Source: JBLNBQ01 sp050260095 (GTDB lineage Bacteria > Bacillota > UBA5301 > DYFA01). Taken from it: a stretch of 28,568 nucleotides of DNA. The DNA is taken from contig JBLNBQ010000024.1 in the NCBI GenBank assembly GCA_050260095.1, positions 1 to 28,568 of the forward strand. Reading direction: 5' to 3'. This document shows positions 13,754-22,531 of the stretch, piece by piece. The translations under genes were made by a program, and so were the position numbers. The notes under the pieces are model-generated. The model searched no databases. It had not been told where the DNA came from and was given only the letters and a program-made list of their open reading frames with translations. How positions within the stretch are numbered: the first letter of the stretch is position 1; every line of letters begins with the position of its first letter.

Positions 13754-15061
13754 GTGTACTGGGACCAGGCGACGGAGACCATGCCCCGGGAGCAACTCGA
13801 AGCGTTGCAGGCGCGCCGGTTGGCCTCCCTGGTGGGGCGGGTCGGGGCAGCGGTTTCGTTTTATCAGGAGAAGTTCGCGAGCCTCGGCATAACCGCTTCC
13901 GACGTGAGGGGGCTGGGCGATCTCAGGCACCTTCCCTTCACCACGAAGAAAGACCTCCGGGACAACTACCCCTTCGGGCTCTTCGCCGTCCCGCAACGGG
14001 AGGTCGTGCGGGTTCACGCGTCTTCGGGGACGACCGGCAAGCCGACGGTGGTCGGCTATACGCAGCATGACCTCGAGACGTGGCAGGAACTGATGGCCCG
14101 GGCGCTCACCGCGGTCGGGGCTACCCGCGACTCGGTGGTCCAGGTGGCGTACGGGTACGGGCTCTTCACCGGCGGCCTCGGCGTGCACTACGGCGCCGAG
14201 CGGATCGGGGCCTCGGTCATCCCGGTCTCGGGGGGCAACACCAAACGCCAGATCATGCTGGCGCAAGACTTCGGCAGCACGGTGCTCGCCTGCACGCCCT
14301 CCTACGCCTTGACCATCGCCGAAGTGATGGAAGAGATGGGCCTCGGGCCGGAAGACCTCAAGCTGAAGCAGGGCGTCTTCGGGGCCGAGCCCTGGACCAA
14401 CGCCATGCGCAAGCAGATCGAAGCCAAACTCGGGCTCGATGCGTACGACATCTACGGGCTCTCGGAGGTCATCGGCCCGGGCGTCTCGATCGAATGCGAG
14501 CACAAGGCGGGCCTGCACGTTTCCGAGGACCACTTCCTGGTCGAAGTGATCGACCCGGCGACGGGCGAGCCGGTGCCGTACGGGGAAAAGGGGGAGCTGG
14601 TCTTCACCACCCTCACCAAAGAGGCTCTGCCGCTCCTGCGCTACCGGACGGGCGACATCTCCGTGCTCCACCCGGAGACCTGCGCCTGCGGGCGGACCTT
14701 CGTCCGCATGGAGAAAGTCAAGGGCCGGACCGACGACATGCTCATCATCCGGGGCGTCAACGTCTTCCCTTCGCAGGTGGAGACGGTCCTGCTCGAACTC
14801 GGCGAGACGGAGGCCCATTACCAGTTGGTGGTCGACCGGACGGGCACCCTCGACGAGGTGGAACTCTGGGTGGAGGTGCCGCCCGACTTCCCCATGGACG
14901 AGGTGCGCCGGCTGGAGTCGCTGGAGCGCCGCGTCAAAGGCGCCATCGAGGGGACGCTGGGGATTTCCGTGGCCATCAAGCTGGTCGAGCCGCATCGCAT
15001 CCCACGGAGCGAGGGGAAGGCGAAGCGGGTGATCGACCGGCGGGAACTTTACGAAGTCTGA
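13754..15061 (+). CDS. paaK: Phenylacetate-CoA ligase
   Basis: Adenylate-forming enzyme that converts an aryl acid such as phenylacetate, ATP and CoA to the aryl-CoA. The 435-residue protein carries the P-loop-like SSGTTGKPT (90-98), YGLSE, the ATP-binding YRTGD, and GRTDDMLIIRGVNVFP of the C-terminal domain, with a Lys-containing EGKAKRV near the end. GTG at 13754 is the start; GAGGAG lies just upstream beside a small hairpin (TCTTTG/CAAAGA, 13723-13740). The ACT-domain gene follows 17 bases later, a pairing common in anaerobic Bacillota and archaea, where these ligases often process aryl acids from aromatic amino-acid breakdown. The aminotransferase further downstream fits that idea. The actual acid used cannot be read from sequence. 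Confidence 0.9.
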   Translation: MYWDQATETMPREQLEALQARRLASLVGRVGAAVSFYQEKFASLGITASDVRGLGDLRHLPFTTKKDLRDNYPFGLFAVPQREVVRVHASSGTTGKPTVVGYTQHDLETWQELMARALTAVGATRDSVVQVAYGYGLFTGGLGVHYGAERIGASVIPVSGGNTKRQIMLAQDFGSTVLACTPSYALTIAEVMEEMGLGPEDLKLKQGVFGAEPWTNAMRKQIEAKLGLDAYDIYGLSEVIGPGVSIECEHKAGLHVSEDHFLVEVIDPATGEPVPYGEKGELVFTTLTKEALPLLRYRTGDISVLHPETCACGRTFVRMEKVKGRTDDMLIIRGVNVFPSQVETVLLELGETEAHYQLVVDRTGTLDEVELWVEVPPDFPMDEVRRLESLERRVKGAIEGTLGISVAIKLVEPHRIPRSEGKAKRVIDRRELYEV

Positions 15062-15078
15062 CGTGAGGAGGGCGAACA

Positions 15079-15510
15079 ATGGAGGTCCGGCAGCTATCTG
15101 TCTTCCTGGAGAATAAGGCCGGGCGGCTGGCCAAGGTGACCCGGGTCCTCGGGGAGCACGGGATCAACATCCGGGCGCTGTCGATCGCCGACACCACCGA
15201 CTTCGGCATCCTACGGATGATCGTGGGCGACCCCGACCGGGCGGAGCGACTGCTGAAGGCCGAAGGGTTCGCCGTGACCACCACGGGCGTGCTGGCGGTG
15301 GAGGTTCCCGACCGTCCTGGCGGGCTGGCCGAGGTGCTCGGGGTGCTGGAGCGGGAGGGGCACAACATCGAATACATCTATGCCTTCGTGGAAAAAGCCT
15401 CTTCCGACGCCCTGGTGCTGATCCGGGTGGAGGACACGGCCGGGGCGGCCGCCACGTTGACCGAGGCGGGCATCTCGGTCTTGCCGGGGACGAAGGTCTA
15501 TGCGCTCTAG
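15079..15510 (+). CDS. Tandem ACT-domain protein
   Basis: A 143-residue protein made of two ACT domains (about 3-67 and 70-138), each a small ligand-binding fold that usually senses amino acids. The first begins RQLSVFLENKAGRLAKV and the second LAVEVPDRPGGLAEVL, both with the Gly-rich turn typical of ACT. There is no catalytic domain. It is located directly after paaK, as in many genomes, and probably modulates or accompanies the ligase or senses aromatic/branched amino acids. The ATG at 15079 follows GAGGAGGG. Its 3' end overlaps the next gene by 11 bases. Confidence 0.85.
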   Translation: MEVRQLSVFLENKAGRLAKVTRVLGEHGINIRALSIADTTDFGILRMIVGDPDRAERLLKAEGFAVTTTGVLAVEVPDRPGGLAEVLGVLEREGHNIEYIYAFVEKASSDALVLIRVEDTAGAAATLTEAGISVLPGTKVYAL

Positions 15511-16513
15511 CTTGGTCTCGTACGACATCTTCCCGACCAACCTGGGCTTTTGGGGCGTGGCCGCGGGCGAGCGGGGCGTTAAGGCGTTGACCCTCCCGCG
15601 GGCGACGCCGGCCGCCGCGGAGCGGCGGCTTCTGGCGGAGCCCGCTTTGGCCGGCCTGGCGATGGAGCGCCGGCCGGAGGCGCTTGCCGCCGTCCGCCTC
15701 GCCATCGAGCGGTACTCCGTCAATCCCGCAGCGCCGCTCGACGTCGCGCTCGACTTGGACAACCTCACGCCGTTTCGCCGGCGGGTCGCCGAAGTGGCCC
15801 GGCAAATCCCGCCCGGTGCGGTGCTCACCTACGGCGAGGTCGCGGCCCGCGCCGGGCGACCGGGTGGGGCCCGCGCTCTTGGTCAGGCCATGGGCGGCAA
15901 CCATGTGCCGCTCTTCGTGCCGTGCCACCGGGTGGTGGCGGCCGGAGGGAAGCTGGGCGGCTTCGGCGACGGCCTGACGCAGAAAGTGCGCCTGCTGGTG
16001 CACGAGGGCGCCTTGTTGCCGGGGGCCGTCGAGGTCGGCGGCGAACCGGTGGGCGACCCGGTCCTCCGGGTGAAGCGCTTCCTGCGCCTGGCCGGCCTGG
16101 AGCGCCAGGTCATCCAGACGGGGGATAGCACGCGCACGGCTCCCGAGGCGGCGGCGGCGCTCGGCCTGGAAGTGGGTCAGATCGCCAAGTCGTTGCTCTT
16201 CGTGGCCGACGGCCGGCCCGTGCTGGTGGTGACCTCCGGCGACCGGCGGGTGGTCGAAGGGAAACTGAAGGTGGCGGTGGGGGCGACGCGCACCTCGCTC
16301 GCCGACCCTGCCACCGTGCTCAAGGTCACGGGCTTTCCGGTGGGCGGCGTCTCGCCGGTCGGGCACCTTCATCCTGCGCAGGTGATCCTCGACCTCAGCC
16401 TGCAACGGTTCCCGGTGGTTTATGCGGCGGCAGGGACGGCAGCCTCGGCCTTGCCGCTCTCCTTCGCCGAACTCGCGCGGGTCAGCGGGGGAGATCCGGC
16501 CGACGTGTGCTAG
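15500..16513 (+). CDS. Fusion: O6-alkylguanine-DNA alkyltransferase (Ogt) + YbaK/Cys-tRNA(Pro) deacylase domain
   Basis: A single 337-residue frame with two unrelated enzyme domains. Residues 1-172 form an Ogt/MGMT-like DNA repair protein: PFRRRVAEVARQIPPG helix, winged helix GEVAARAGRPGGARALG, and the alkyl-accepting Cys142 in PCHRVV. Residues about 190-337 are a YbaK/ProX-type editing domain: TGDSTRTAPEAAAALG, QIAKSLLF with the conserved Lys230, TSGDRRVVEGKL, and the GGVSPVGH motif, which remove misattached amino acids from tRNA(Pro). A short linker (173-189) joins them. The ATG at 15500 overlaps the ACT gene stop and has a weak GGGGACGAAGG site. Both active-site residues are kept, so neither domain looks decayed. 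A sequencing frameshift joining two neighbouring genes should be ruled out. Confidence 0.85.
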   Translation: MRSSLVSYDIFPTNLGFWGVAAGERGVKALTLPRATPAAAERRLLAEPALAGLAMERRPEALAAVRLAIERYSVNPAAPLDVALDLDNLTPFRRRVAEVARQIPPGAVLTYGEVAARAGRPGGARALGQAMGGNHVPLFVPCHRVVAAGGKLGGFGDGLTQKVRLLVHEGALLPGAVEVGGEPVGDPVLRVKRFLRLAGLERQVIQTGDSTRTAPEAAAALGLEVGQIAKSLLFVADGRPVLVVTSGDRRVVEGKLKVAVGATRTSLADPATVLKVTGFPVGGVSPVGHLHPAQVILDLSLQRFPVVYAAAGTAASALPLSFAELARVSGGDPADVC

Positions 16514-16525
16514 GAGGGACGAAGT

Positions 16526-17716
16526 GTGCGGTTGTCCGAACGCATCCAGGCGGTGGCGCCCTCGGCCACCTTGGCCGTGGACGCCCTGGTCCGGAAGGCC
16601 AGAGCCGAGGGGGTGGACGTGGTCGGGTTCGGCACGGGTGAGCCGGATTTCGACACGCCCGAGCACATCAAGGAAGCTGCCCGGGCGGCGCTTGCCGCCG
16701 GCGCCACCAAGTACACCGCTACAGGGGGCACCGCCGAATTGCGCGCGGCGATCTGCGACGACCTGGAGCGCCGCGGGCTTCTGTACCCGCCGAACCAGGT
16801 CATGGCCACGACCGGCGGCAAGCAGGCGCTGTACAACGCCTTTCAGGTCCTTCTGAATCCGGGCGACGAGGTCTTGATCCCGGCGCCCTATTGGGTCAGT
16901 TACGTGGAGATGGTGCGCCTCGCCGGAGGAAGGCCGGTGATCGTGCCAGCGGTGGAGGAGGAGGGGTTCGTTCCCCGCCTCGAGGCCTTGACCGGTGCCT
17001 GCACGGCGCGGACCCGGGCTCTGGTCATCAACTCGCCCTCCAATCCGACGGGCGAGATCTGGCCGGCGGCTCTGCTGGCGCAGGTCGCGGAGCTGGCCCT
17101 GGCGCGCGATCTGATCCTGATCTCCGATGAAATCTACGCCGACCTGGTTTACGACGGCGCTTCGGCGCTTTCGGTCGCGGGGCTCTCGCCCGACCTCAAA
17201 GAACGGACGCTGGTGGTGAACGGCGTGTCGAAGACGTACGCCATGACGGGCTGGCGGCTGGGCTACGCCGCCGGTCCCGCACCGCTCATCCAGGCGATGG
17301 AGAACCTCCAGTCGCACTCGACCTCCAACCCTTCCGCTCTGTCGCAGGCGGCTGCCGTGGCGGCGCTGACGGGCCCGCGGGAGCCCGTGGAGCGGATGCG
17401 CCAGGAGTTCGCCGCCCGGCGGTCGCTCATGGTGGAGGGCTTGCGCCGTCTCCCGGGCGTGAGTTGCCGGCTCCCGGCAGGCGCGTTCTACGCCTTCCCC
17501 AACGTCTCCGGCCTGTACGGGCGGACCATCGGCGGCGAGGTGGTCTACGATTCGACCAGCCTGGCCAGGGCTCTGCTGCAGGAGGCCCGGGTTGCGGTTG
17601 TGCCCGGCGTAGCCTTCGGCGACGACCTGCACCTGCGCTTCTCTTACGCCACTTCCCGGGAACGGATCGCCGAAGGGCTGGCCCGGTTGGCAGCGGTTCT
17701 CGCAAGTCTCACCTAG
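16526..17716 (+). CDS. Class I pyridoxal-phosphate aminotransferase (aspartate/aromatic type)
   Basis: Transfers an amino group between an amino acid and a 2-oxo acid. The 396-residue protein belongs to the AspC/PatA-like I-gamma subgroup common in Bacillota. PLP lysine is Lys236 in SKTYAMTGWR, with Asn173 (SNPTG), Asp201 and Tyr204 (SDEIYAD) contacting the cofactor. Near the C-terminus, an Arg in HLRFSYA would bind the substrate carboxylate. The GTG at 16526 follows TAGGAGGGACG, 12 bases after the fusion gene stop, so it probably shares that transcript. The location near paaK suggests, but does not prove, an aromatic amino-acid role; aspartate aminotransferase is the default call. Confidence 0.88.
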   Translation: MRLSERIQAVAPSATLAVDALVRKARAEGVDVVGFGTGEPDFDTPEHIKEAARAALAAGATKYTATGGTAELRAAICDDLERRGLLYPPNQVMATTGGKQALYNAFQVLLNPGDEVLIPAPYWVSYVEMVRLAGGRPVIVPAVEEEGFVPRLEALTGACTARTRALVINSPSNPTGEIWPAALLAQVAELALARDLILISDEIYADLVYDGASALSVAGLSPDLKERTLVVNGVSKTYAMTGWRLGYAAGPAPLIQAMENLQSHSTSNPSALSQAAAVAALTGPREPVERMRQEFAARRSLMVEGLRRLPGVSCRLPAGAFYAFPNVSGLYGRTIGGEVVYDSTSLARALLQEARVAVVPGVAFGDDLHLRFSYATSRERIAEGLARLAAVLASLT

Positions 17717-17787
17717 GGTGGTGGGCACAGGAAAGATCTTGCTGGGATAGAAATTGTCATGGAATACTCCTCCGGGGGGGCTTGCCC

Positions 17788-19530
17788 GTGCGACGACGGT
17801 TGATACGCTTCAACATGGCTCACGTCAGCCTCCAGACCAAGCTGGTCGGCGCGTTGTTTCTCGCAGTGGTCGTCACGACGCTCTCCATCGGTCTCTTGGC
17901 CTACTGTCGTGCGGTGTCCGACCTCACCGGCTCCCTGGGCGAACGCCTGGTCAGCGTGGCGAGCACCGGCGTGCTCATGATCGACGGCGACGCACACGAG
18001 AGCATCAAGTCGGTCACCGACGAACAGGGGTCTGCCTACCGCGACATCAAGGCGACGCTGCAGCGCATCCAGCAGGTCACGGGCGCAGCGTACGTCTACA
18101 CCTTCGCACCGGTGCCTGGCAAAACAGACAAGGTCCAGTTCGTGGTCGATGCCGCGACGGGCAAGGATATGTCCCACGTGGGCGACGAGTACGACCGGGA
18201 GCCGGAGATGACCGAAGCCTTCAAGGGCAAGGCTTTGGCGACCAAGAGGCTGTCCACCGATGAGTGGGGAACGTTCATGACCGGCTATGCGCCCATCCGC
18301 AACCGGGCGGGCCAGGTCGTGGCGATCCTCGGCATCGACCTTCCGGCCTCCCGGGTGCTCTCGGCCAAGCGTGCCCTCTTCCTCAGCATATTGGCGGCGA
18401 CCGTGCTCGTCTTAGGGCTCGCCGGGCTGGCCAGCTGGTTGGTCGCCCGGACGCTCGCCCGGCCGCTGCGCCAGCTCAAAACGGTGCTGCAGGCGATCGC
18501 CTCCCGCAGCGGCGACCTCACCCAGTCGGTCGCCATCATGACCAACGACGAGATCGGCGAGCTGGCCCGCACCACGAATGACCTGTTCGCCAGCCTCAGG
18601 ATCACCGTGGCCGAGGTCCAGGGAATCGCCGGAGAGGTGGCGGCCTCCAGCGAGGAGGTGGCCTTGGCTTCCGACGCCTCCCACCGCGCCATCGCCGAGG
18701 TGGAGCAGCGGGTGCAGCATTTGGTCACCGGGGCGGAACGGCAGGCCGGCGATGTCGCGCAGGTGCTGGCCGGGCTCCAGGAGATCTCCGCCCAGCTGGC
18801 CCGCGTGGTCGAGGCCACCCGCGACACCCTGCAGGAGGCGCAGAGCGCGCTCGGCCAGGCCGAAACGGGGCACGGCGCGCTCCGGCGGGCTGTCGACCAG
18901 ATGCAGGCCATTCACTCCGCCTCCGCCAACGCGGCGACGACGGTGGAGTCGCTGCAGGAGACGGCGCATCGCATCGGGGTCATCGTGCAGACGATTACGG
19001 CCATCGCCGACCAGACCAACCTGTTGGCCTTGAACGCGGCGATTGAGGCGGCCCGGGCCGGCGAGCATGGGCGCGGGTTCGCGGTGGTCGCTGAGGAGGT
19101 TCGCAAGCTGGCAGAAGGTTCTGCCGCAGCGGCCGAACAGATCGCCGGGATGATCCATTCCGTCCAGGCGGAGACCGCGCGGGTGGCCGGGGCGATGGCC
19201 TCGGGGGCTGCCGAGGTCAGCACCGGCCAGGCGGTCGTGACGGAAGCCGAGGGTGCGCTCGACGCGATGGCGCTGGCCCTCCGCTCGGTCACCCACCACC
19301 TCGAGGAGGTTTCGGCGGCCGCCGGGGTCATCGCCGAGGCCAGCGCTGGGGCCGTGGGCTCCGCCGCGCGCATCGCCGAAGTCTCCGCCAACACCGCCGA
19401 GGTCAGCCGGTCCGTCGGGCGTAGCACCGACGAGCAAGTCGCGGTGACCGCCCGGGTCGCCCAGGCCGGCGAACTCCTGCAACGTCTGGCGGACCGCCTC
19501 ACCCATGCGGTCGGGGCCTTCCGCACCTGA
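17788..19530 (+). CDS. Methyl-accepting chemotaxis protein
   Basis: Transmembrane chemoreceptor that controls CheA through CheW. The 580-residue protein has TM1 at about 18-40, an extracytoplasmic sensor of about 150 residues (41-195) with the Cache-like VTGAAYVYTFAP segment, TM2 at about 196-219, a HAMP linker (about 221-273), and a coiled-coil signalling domain. The highly conserved tip is at 407-440, with DQTNLLALNAAIEAARAG and the FAVVAEEVRKLAE that follows. The GTG at 17788 is chosen for its G-rich site (17774-17780); ATG at 17815 is a possible alternative. It is followed by no other che gene; cheW is 8 kb away. The ligand is unknown. Confidence 0.92.
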   Translation: MRRRLIRFNMAHVSLQTKLVGALFLAVVVTTLSIGLLAYCRAVSDLTGSLGERLVSVASTGVLMIDGDAHESIKSVTDEQGSAYRDIKATLQRIQQVTGAAYVYTFAPVPGKTDKVQFVVDAATGKDMSHVGDEYDREPEMTEAFKGKALATKRLSTDEWGTFMTGYAPIRNRAGQVVAILGIDLPASRVLSAKRALFLSILAATVLVLGLAGLASWLVARTLARPLRQLKTVLQAIASRSGDLTQSVAIMTNDEIGELARTTNDLFASLRITVAEVQGIAGEVAASSEEVALASDASHRAIAEVEQRVQHLVTGAERQAGDVAQVLAGLQEISAQLARVVEATRDTLQEAQSALGQAETGHGALRRAVDQMQAIHSASANAATTVESLQETAHRIGVIVQTITAIADQTNLLALNAAIEAARAGEHGRGFAVVAEEVRKLAEGSAAAAEQIAGMIHSVQAETARVAGAMASGAAEVSTGQAVVTEAEGALDAMALALRSVTHHLEEVSAAAGVIAEASAGAVGSAARIAEVSANTAEVSRSVGRSTDEQVAVTARVAQAGELLQRLADRLTHAVGAFRT

Positions 19531-19662
19531 GAATAATCCCTCCCTAAGCAGGGAAAAACCTCCATGCCGGGGAATTCTGGCGCGTACCGCCCAGGGATTT
19601 TCCCTGGCGTACCCAGTTGTGTGGGGTGGGCCGGCGAAGGCCGCCTCAGGTGGGAGGTTGTG

Positions 19663-20652
19663 ATGATGACCACTGATCTGCGGAACGACCCGGGCTTTCG
19701 GGAAGCCGCCCGGATTGCCGTGCAAGACTGCCTGGCGGTGAAGGCGGGCGAGACCGTCCTCGTCGTGACCGACGCTCCTTTGTACGACATCGGCCGCCTG
19801 CTCTGGGAAGCGAGCAAGGCGCAGGGCGCCGACGCCCAGCTCATCGAGATCATGCCCCGTGAGGTGCACGGGGAGGAGCCGCCGGCGCCGGTGGCCGCGG
19901 CGATGAAGGCCGCCCAGGTGGTCTTCTGCCCCACGAGCAAGTCGCTCTCCCACACCGAGGCCCGCCGCCAGGCATCGGCGGCCGGCGCCCGGATCGCCAC
20001 CCTGCCGAACATCCTGCCCGAGACCTTCCGCCGGGCCGTGGCCGCCGACTACGCGGCGATCGCCCGCCGCAGCGCAGAGGTGGCCGGCTGGCTGACCAAC
20101 TGCAAGCAGGTCCATCTGACGACCCCTGCGGGGACAGACCTGACCTTCTCGCTCGAGGGGCGGGAAGGCGATCCCGACACCGGAATGTGCCATCAGCCGG
20201 GCCAGTTCTCCAACCTGCCGGCCGGCGAAGCCTACGCGGCGCCGCTGGAGGGGACGGCCAACGGGGTGGCGGTCATCGACGGCACCATGCTCGAGACGCG
20301 CCTCACGGAGGATCCCGTCCGTCTGGTCTTCCGCGACGGCGTCGTGGTGGAGTACAGCGGGCATCCCGACGTGGTGGCCAAACTCAAAGCGATCGTCGCC
20401 AAGCACGGCACCCCCGCGCTGGTCCTGGCCGAACTCGGCATCGGGACCAACGAAAAGGCGGAGCTGTGCGGCAACACCCTGGAAGACGAGAAGATCCTCG
20501 GCACCGTCCACCTGGCGATCGGCGACAACACCGGTTTCGGCGGGAAGAACCGCGTCGCCAGCCATCAGGATGGCATCCTGCTCCGGCCGACGCTCATCCT
20601 CGACGGAAAGAAAGTGATGGAGGACGGCCGCCTCTTCGTGAAGGAGGCGTGA
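19663..20652 (+). CDS. M29-like metalloaminopeptidase
   Basis: Likely cytosolic peptidase of the thermophilic aminopeptidase family (M29), which removes N-terminal residues using a two-metal centre. The 329-residue protein is shorter than classic AmpS/AmpT (about 400). The C-terminal half keeps the family pattern: AELGIGTNEKAE, LEDEK, TVHLAIGDN and a SHQDG with His and Asp, all candidate metal ligands. The ATG at 19663 follows GGGAGG; GTG at 19660 is an alternative. A small hairpin (CCAGGG/CCCTGG, 19591-19607) lies in the leader. It is first in a tight operon with SAM-salvage genes and ends two bases before the phosphorylase start. Ring-opening dioxygenases of the same fold are a remote alternative. 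Confidence 0.75.
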   Translation: MMTTDLRNDPGFREAARIAVQDCLAVKAGETVLVVTDAPLYDIGRLLWEASKAQGADAQLIEIMPREVHGEEPPAPVAAAMKAAQVVFCPTSKSLSHTEARRQASAAGARIATLPNILPETFRRAVAADYAAIARRSAEVAGWLTNCKQVHLTTPAGTDLTFSLEGREGDPDTGMCHQPGQFSNLPAGEAYAAPLEGTANGVAVIDGTMLETRLTEDPVRLVFRDGVVVEYSGHPDVVAKLKAIVAKHGTPALVLAELGIGTNEKAELCGNTLEDEKILGTVHLAIGDNTGFGGKNRVASHQDGILLRPTLILDGKKVMEDGRLFVKEA

Positions 20653-20654
20653 GG

Positions 20655-21464
20655 ATGCGCATCGCCGTCATCGGCGGGACGGGGGTCTACGACCCCGACC
20701 TTCTGGAGGACCGCCAAGAGCACGAGGTGGTCACGCCTTACGGGACGGTGCTGGTCACCGCGGGTCGCTACCGGGGCAAGGAGGTAGCCTTCCTGCCGCG
20801 GCACGGGGCCGGCCACACTGTCCCGCCGCATCTGATCAACTACCGGGCGAACCTCTGGGCGCTCAAGATGCTGGGCGTCAAATCGGTGATCGCGACTTCC
20901 GCCGTGGGGTCGCTGAACCGGGAGATGAAGCCAGGTGACCTGGCCTTGCTCGACCAGTTCCTCGACTTCACCAAGGGGCGGCCGGTGACGTTCTATGAAG
21001 GCGGGCCGGCGGGCGTGGTCCACGTGGATTACACTGAACCCTACTGCCCTGAGTTGCGGAAAGCCATCTCCGCCGCGGCGGACGAGGCCGGGCTGGCGGT
21101 GCATCCGAAGGCCTGCTATGTTTGCACCGAGGGGCCGCGCTACGAGACTCCGGCGGAGATCAAGGCCTTCGGCATCCTCGGGGGCGATTTGGTCGGCATG
21201 ACCAGCGTGCCCGAGGTGGTGCTCGCCCGGGAGGCCGAGATGTGCTACGCCTCCATCGCGCTGGTGACCAACTGGGCCGCCGGTCTGGCGGGCTGCACGC
21301 TCACCCACCAGGAGGTCGTGGAGCTGATGAACGCCAACTTGGCCAGGCTACGGCGACTTTTGGCCGAGACGATCGAGCGGCTGTCCGAGGAGCGCGACTG
21401 CGCCTGCCACCACGCGGTCCACAGCCAGACGCCGCTGGGTCCGGCGAAGGAGGCCAAAGAGTGA
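20655..21464 (+). CDS. MTAP-family phosphorylase, probably S-methyl-5'-thioinosine phosphorylase
   Basis: Splits a 5'-methylthio-nucleoside with phosphate to give the free base and 5-methylthioribose 1-phosphate. The 269-residue protein has the phosphate site GGTGVYD (7-13) and RHGAGH (49-54), ribose contacts in TSAVGS, and the methionine-containing MTSVPEVVLAREAE. At the base-binding spot it reads VTNWAAG: Asn206 replaces the Asp (human MTAP Asp220) that grips the adenine amino group. Asn at this place is typical of 6-oxopurine enzymes, including methylthioinosine phosphorylase. An MTA/SAH deaminase gene in the same operon agrees. It starts at ATG 20655 after AAGGAGG and overlaps mtnA by four bases. 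Confidence 0.82.
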   Translation: MRIAVIGGTGVYDPDLLEDRQEHEVVTPYGTVLVTAGRYRGKEVAFLPRHGAGHTVPPHLINYRANLWALKMLGVKSVIATSAVGSLNREMKPGDLALLDQFLDFTKGRPVTFYEGGPAGVVHVDYTEPYCPELRKAISAAADEAGLAVHPKACYVCTEGPRYETPAEIKAFGILGGDLVGMTSVPEVVLAREAEMCYASIALVTNWAAGLAGCTLTHQEVVELMNANLARLRRLLAETIERLSEERDCACHHAVHSQTPLGPAKEAKE

Positions 21465-22504
21465 GGGTCAAGACGCTGGAGTGGCAGCCGGGCTGCCTGA
21501 GGTTGATCGATCAGCGCCGACTGCCGGCCGCGGTCGAAGTGGTGGAGTGTCGCACCGTGGAGGAGACTGCCCGCGCCATCGAGACGATGGTTGTGCGGGG
21601 GGCTCCGGCCATCGGCGCGGCGGCCGCCTACGGGGTGGTCTTGGGGGCGCTGGCCGCCCCCGAGGGGCAGGTTCTGGAACAGGTCGAAGCGGCCTGCCGG
21701 CGCTTGGCGCGCACGCGCCCGACCGCCGTGAACCTTTTCTGGGCGCTCCGCCGGATGGAGGAGAAGGCCCGCTCTCTGGCCGGGCTGTCCGGCGCCGGCC
21801 AGCGGGCGGCGCTGGAGGCCGAGGCCAACGCCATTTACCAGGAGGACCTCGCGCAGAACCGCAAGATCGGCGAGCACGGGGCTGCCCTGGTGCCCGCCCG
21901 CGGCGGGTTGCTCACCCACTGTAACGCCGGGGCGCTGGCCACCGCCGACTACGGCACCGCCCTGGCCGTGGTCCGGGTCGCGATCGAGCAGGGCAAGGAC
22001 CTCATGGTCTACGCCGACGAGACCCGCCCCTTCCTCCAGGGAGCCCGGCTCACAGCCTGGGAACTCATGGAGGACGGCATTCCGGTCACGCTCATCACCG
22101 ACAACATGGCCGCGCACGTCATGGCGCAGGGCCTGGTGGACCTGGTGGTGGTCGGGGCCGACCGGGTCGCCGCCAACGGCGATGTCGCGAACAAGATCGG
22201 CACCTACGGGGTCGCGATCCTCGCCCACGAACACGGAATCCCCTTTTACGTGGCGGCGCCGTGGTCCACCGTCGACCTGTCGCTGCCCGGCGGAGAGGCG
22301 ATCCCGATCGAACAGCGGGCGGAAGAGGAAGTCACGCACGTCTTCGGGCAGCGGGTCGCGCCGGAAGGCGTCAGGGTCTTGAACCCCAGTTTCGATGTCA
22401 CGCCGCACCGGTACATCGCCGGGCTGATCACCGAGCATGGCGTGCTGCGCCCGCCGTTCGAGCAGAGCCTGCGGGAAGTGGCCGAGCGGCTCACGGCCCG
22501 GTAG
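21461..22504 (+). CDS. mtnA: Methylthioribose-1-phosphate isomerase
   Basis: Isomerises 5-methylthioribose 1-phosphate, the product of the gene before it, to 5-methylthioribulose 1-phosphate. The 347-residue protein belongs to the eIF2B-alpha/MtnA family. Catalytic residues are Cys154 (THCNAG) and Asp234 (GADRVAANG). The RGAPAIG phosphate loop (46-52) and YADETRPFLQGARLTAWE are also family signatures. The GTG at 21461 overlaps the phosphorylase stop (GTGA) and has AAGGAGG at 21447-21453. No mtnB, mtnC, mtnD or class II aldolase is present in the window, so what becomes of the product is unknown. 5-deoxyribose phosphate may be a second substrate. Confidence 0.92.
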   Translation: MRVKTLEWQPGCLRLIDQRRLPAAVEVVECRTVEETARAIETMVVRGAPAIGAAAAYGVVLGALAAPEGQVLEQVEAACRRLARTRPTAVNLFWALRRMEEKARSLAGLSGAGQRAALEAEANAIYQEDLAQNRKIGEHGAALVPARGGLLTHCNAGALATADYGTALAVVRVAIEQGKDLMVYADETRPFLQGARLTAWELMEDGIPVTLITDNMAAHVMAQGLVDLVVVGADRVAANGDVANKIGTYGVAILAHEHGIPFYVAAPWSTVDLSLPGGEAIPIEQRAEEEVTHVFGQRVAPEGVRVLNPSFDVTPHRYIAGLITEHGVLRPPFEQSLREVAERLTAR

Positions 22505-22531
22505 GCGGCAGCCTTGGAAGGGGAGAGTCGC

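Noticed and set aside
15164..17728. Very long open frame (about 850 codons) on the minus strand
   Set aside because: It lies opposite four well-supported plus-strand genes. High GC leaves few stops, and the translation is low-complexity Arg/Gly/Pro/His-rich with no family match.
18412..20565. Long minus-strand open frame opposite the chemoreceptor and aminopeptidase
   Set aside because: It mirrors two clear plus-strand genes and shows no protein-like motifs.
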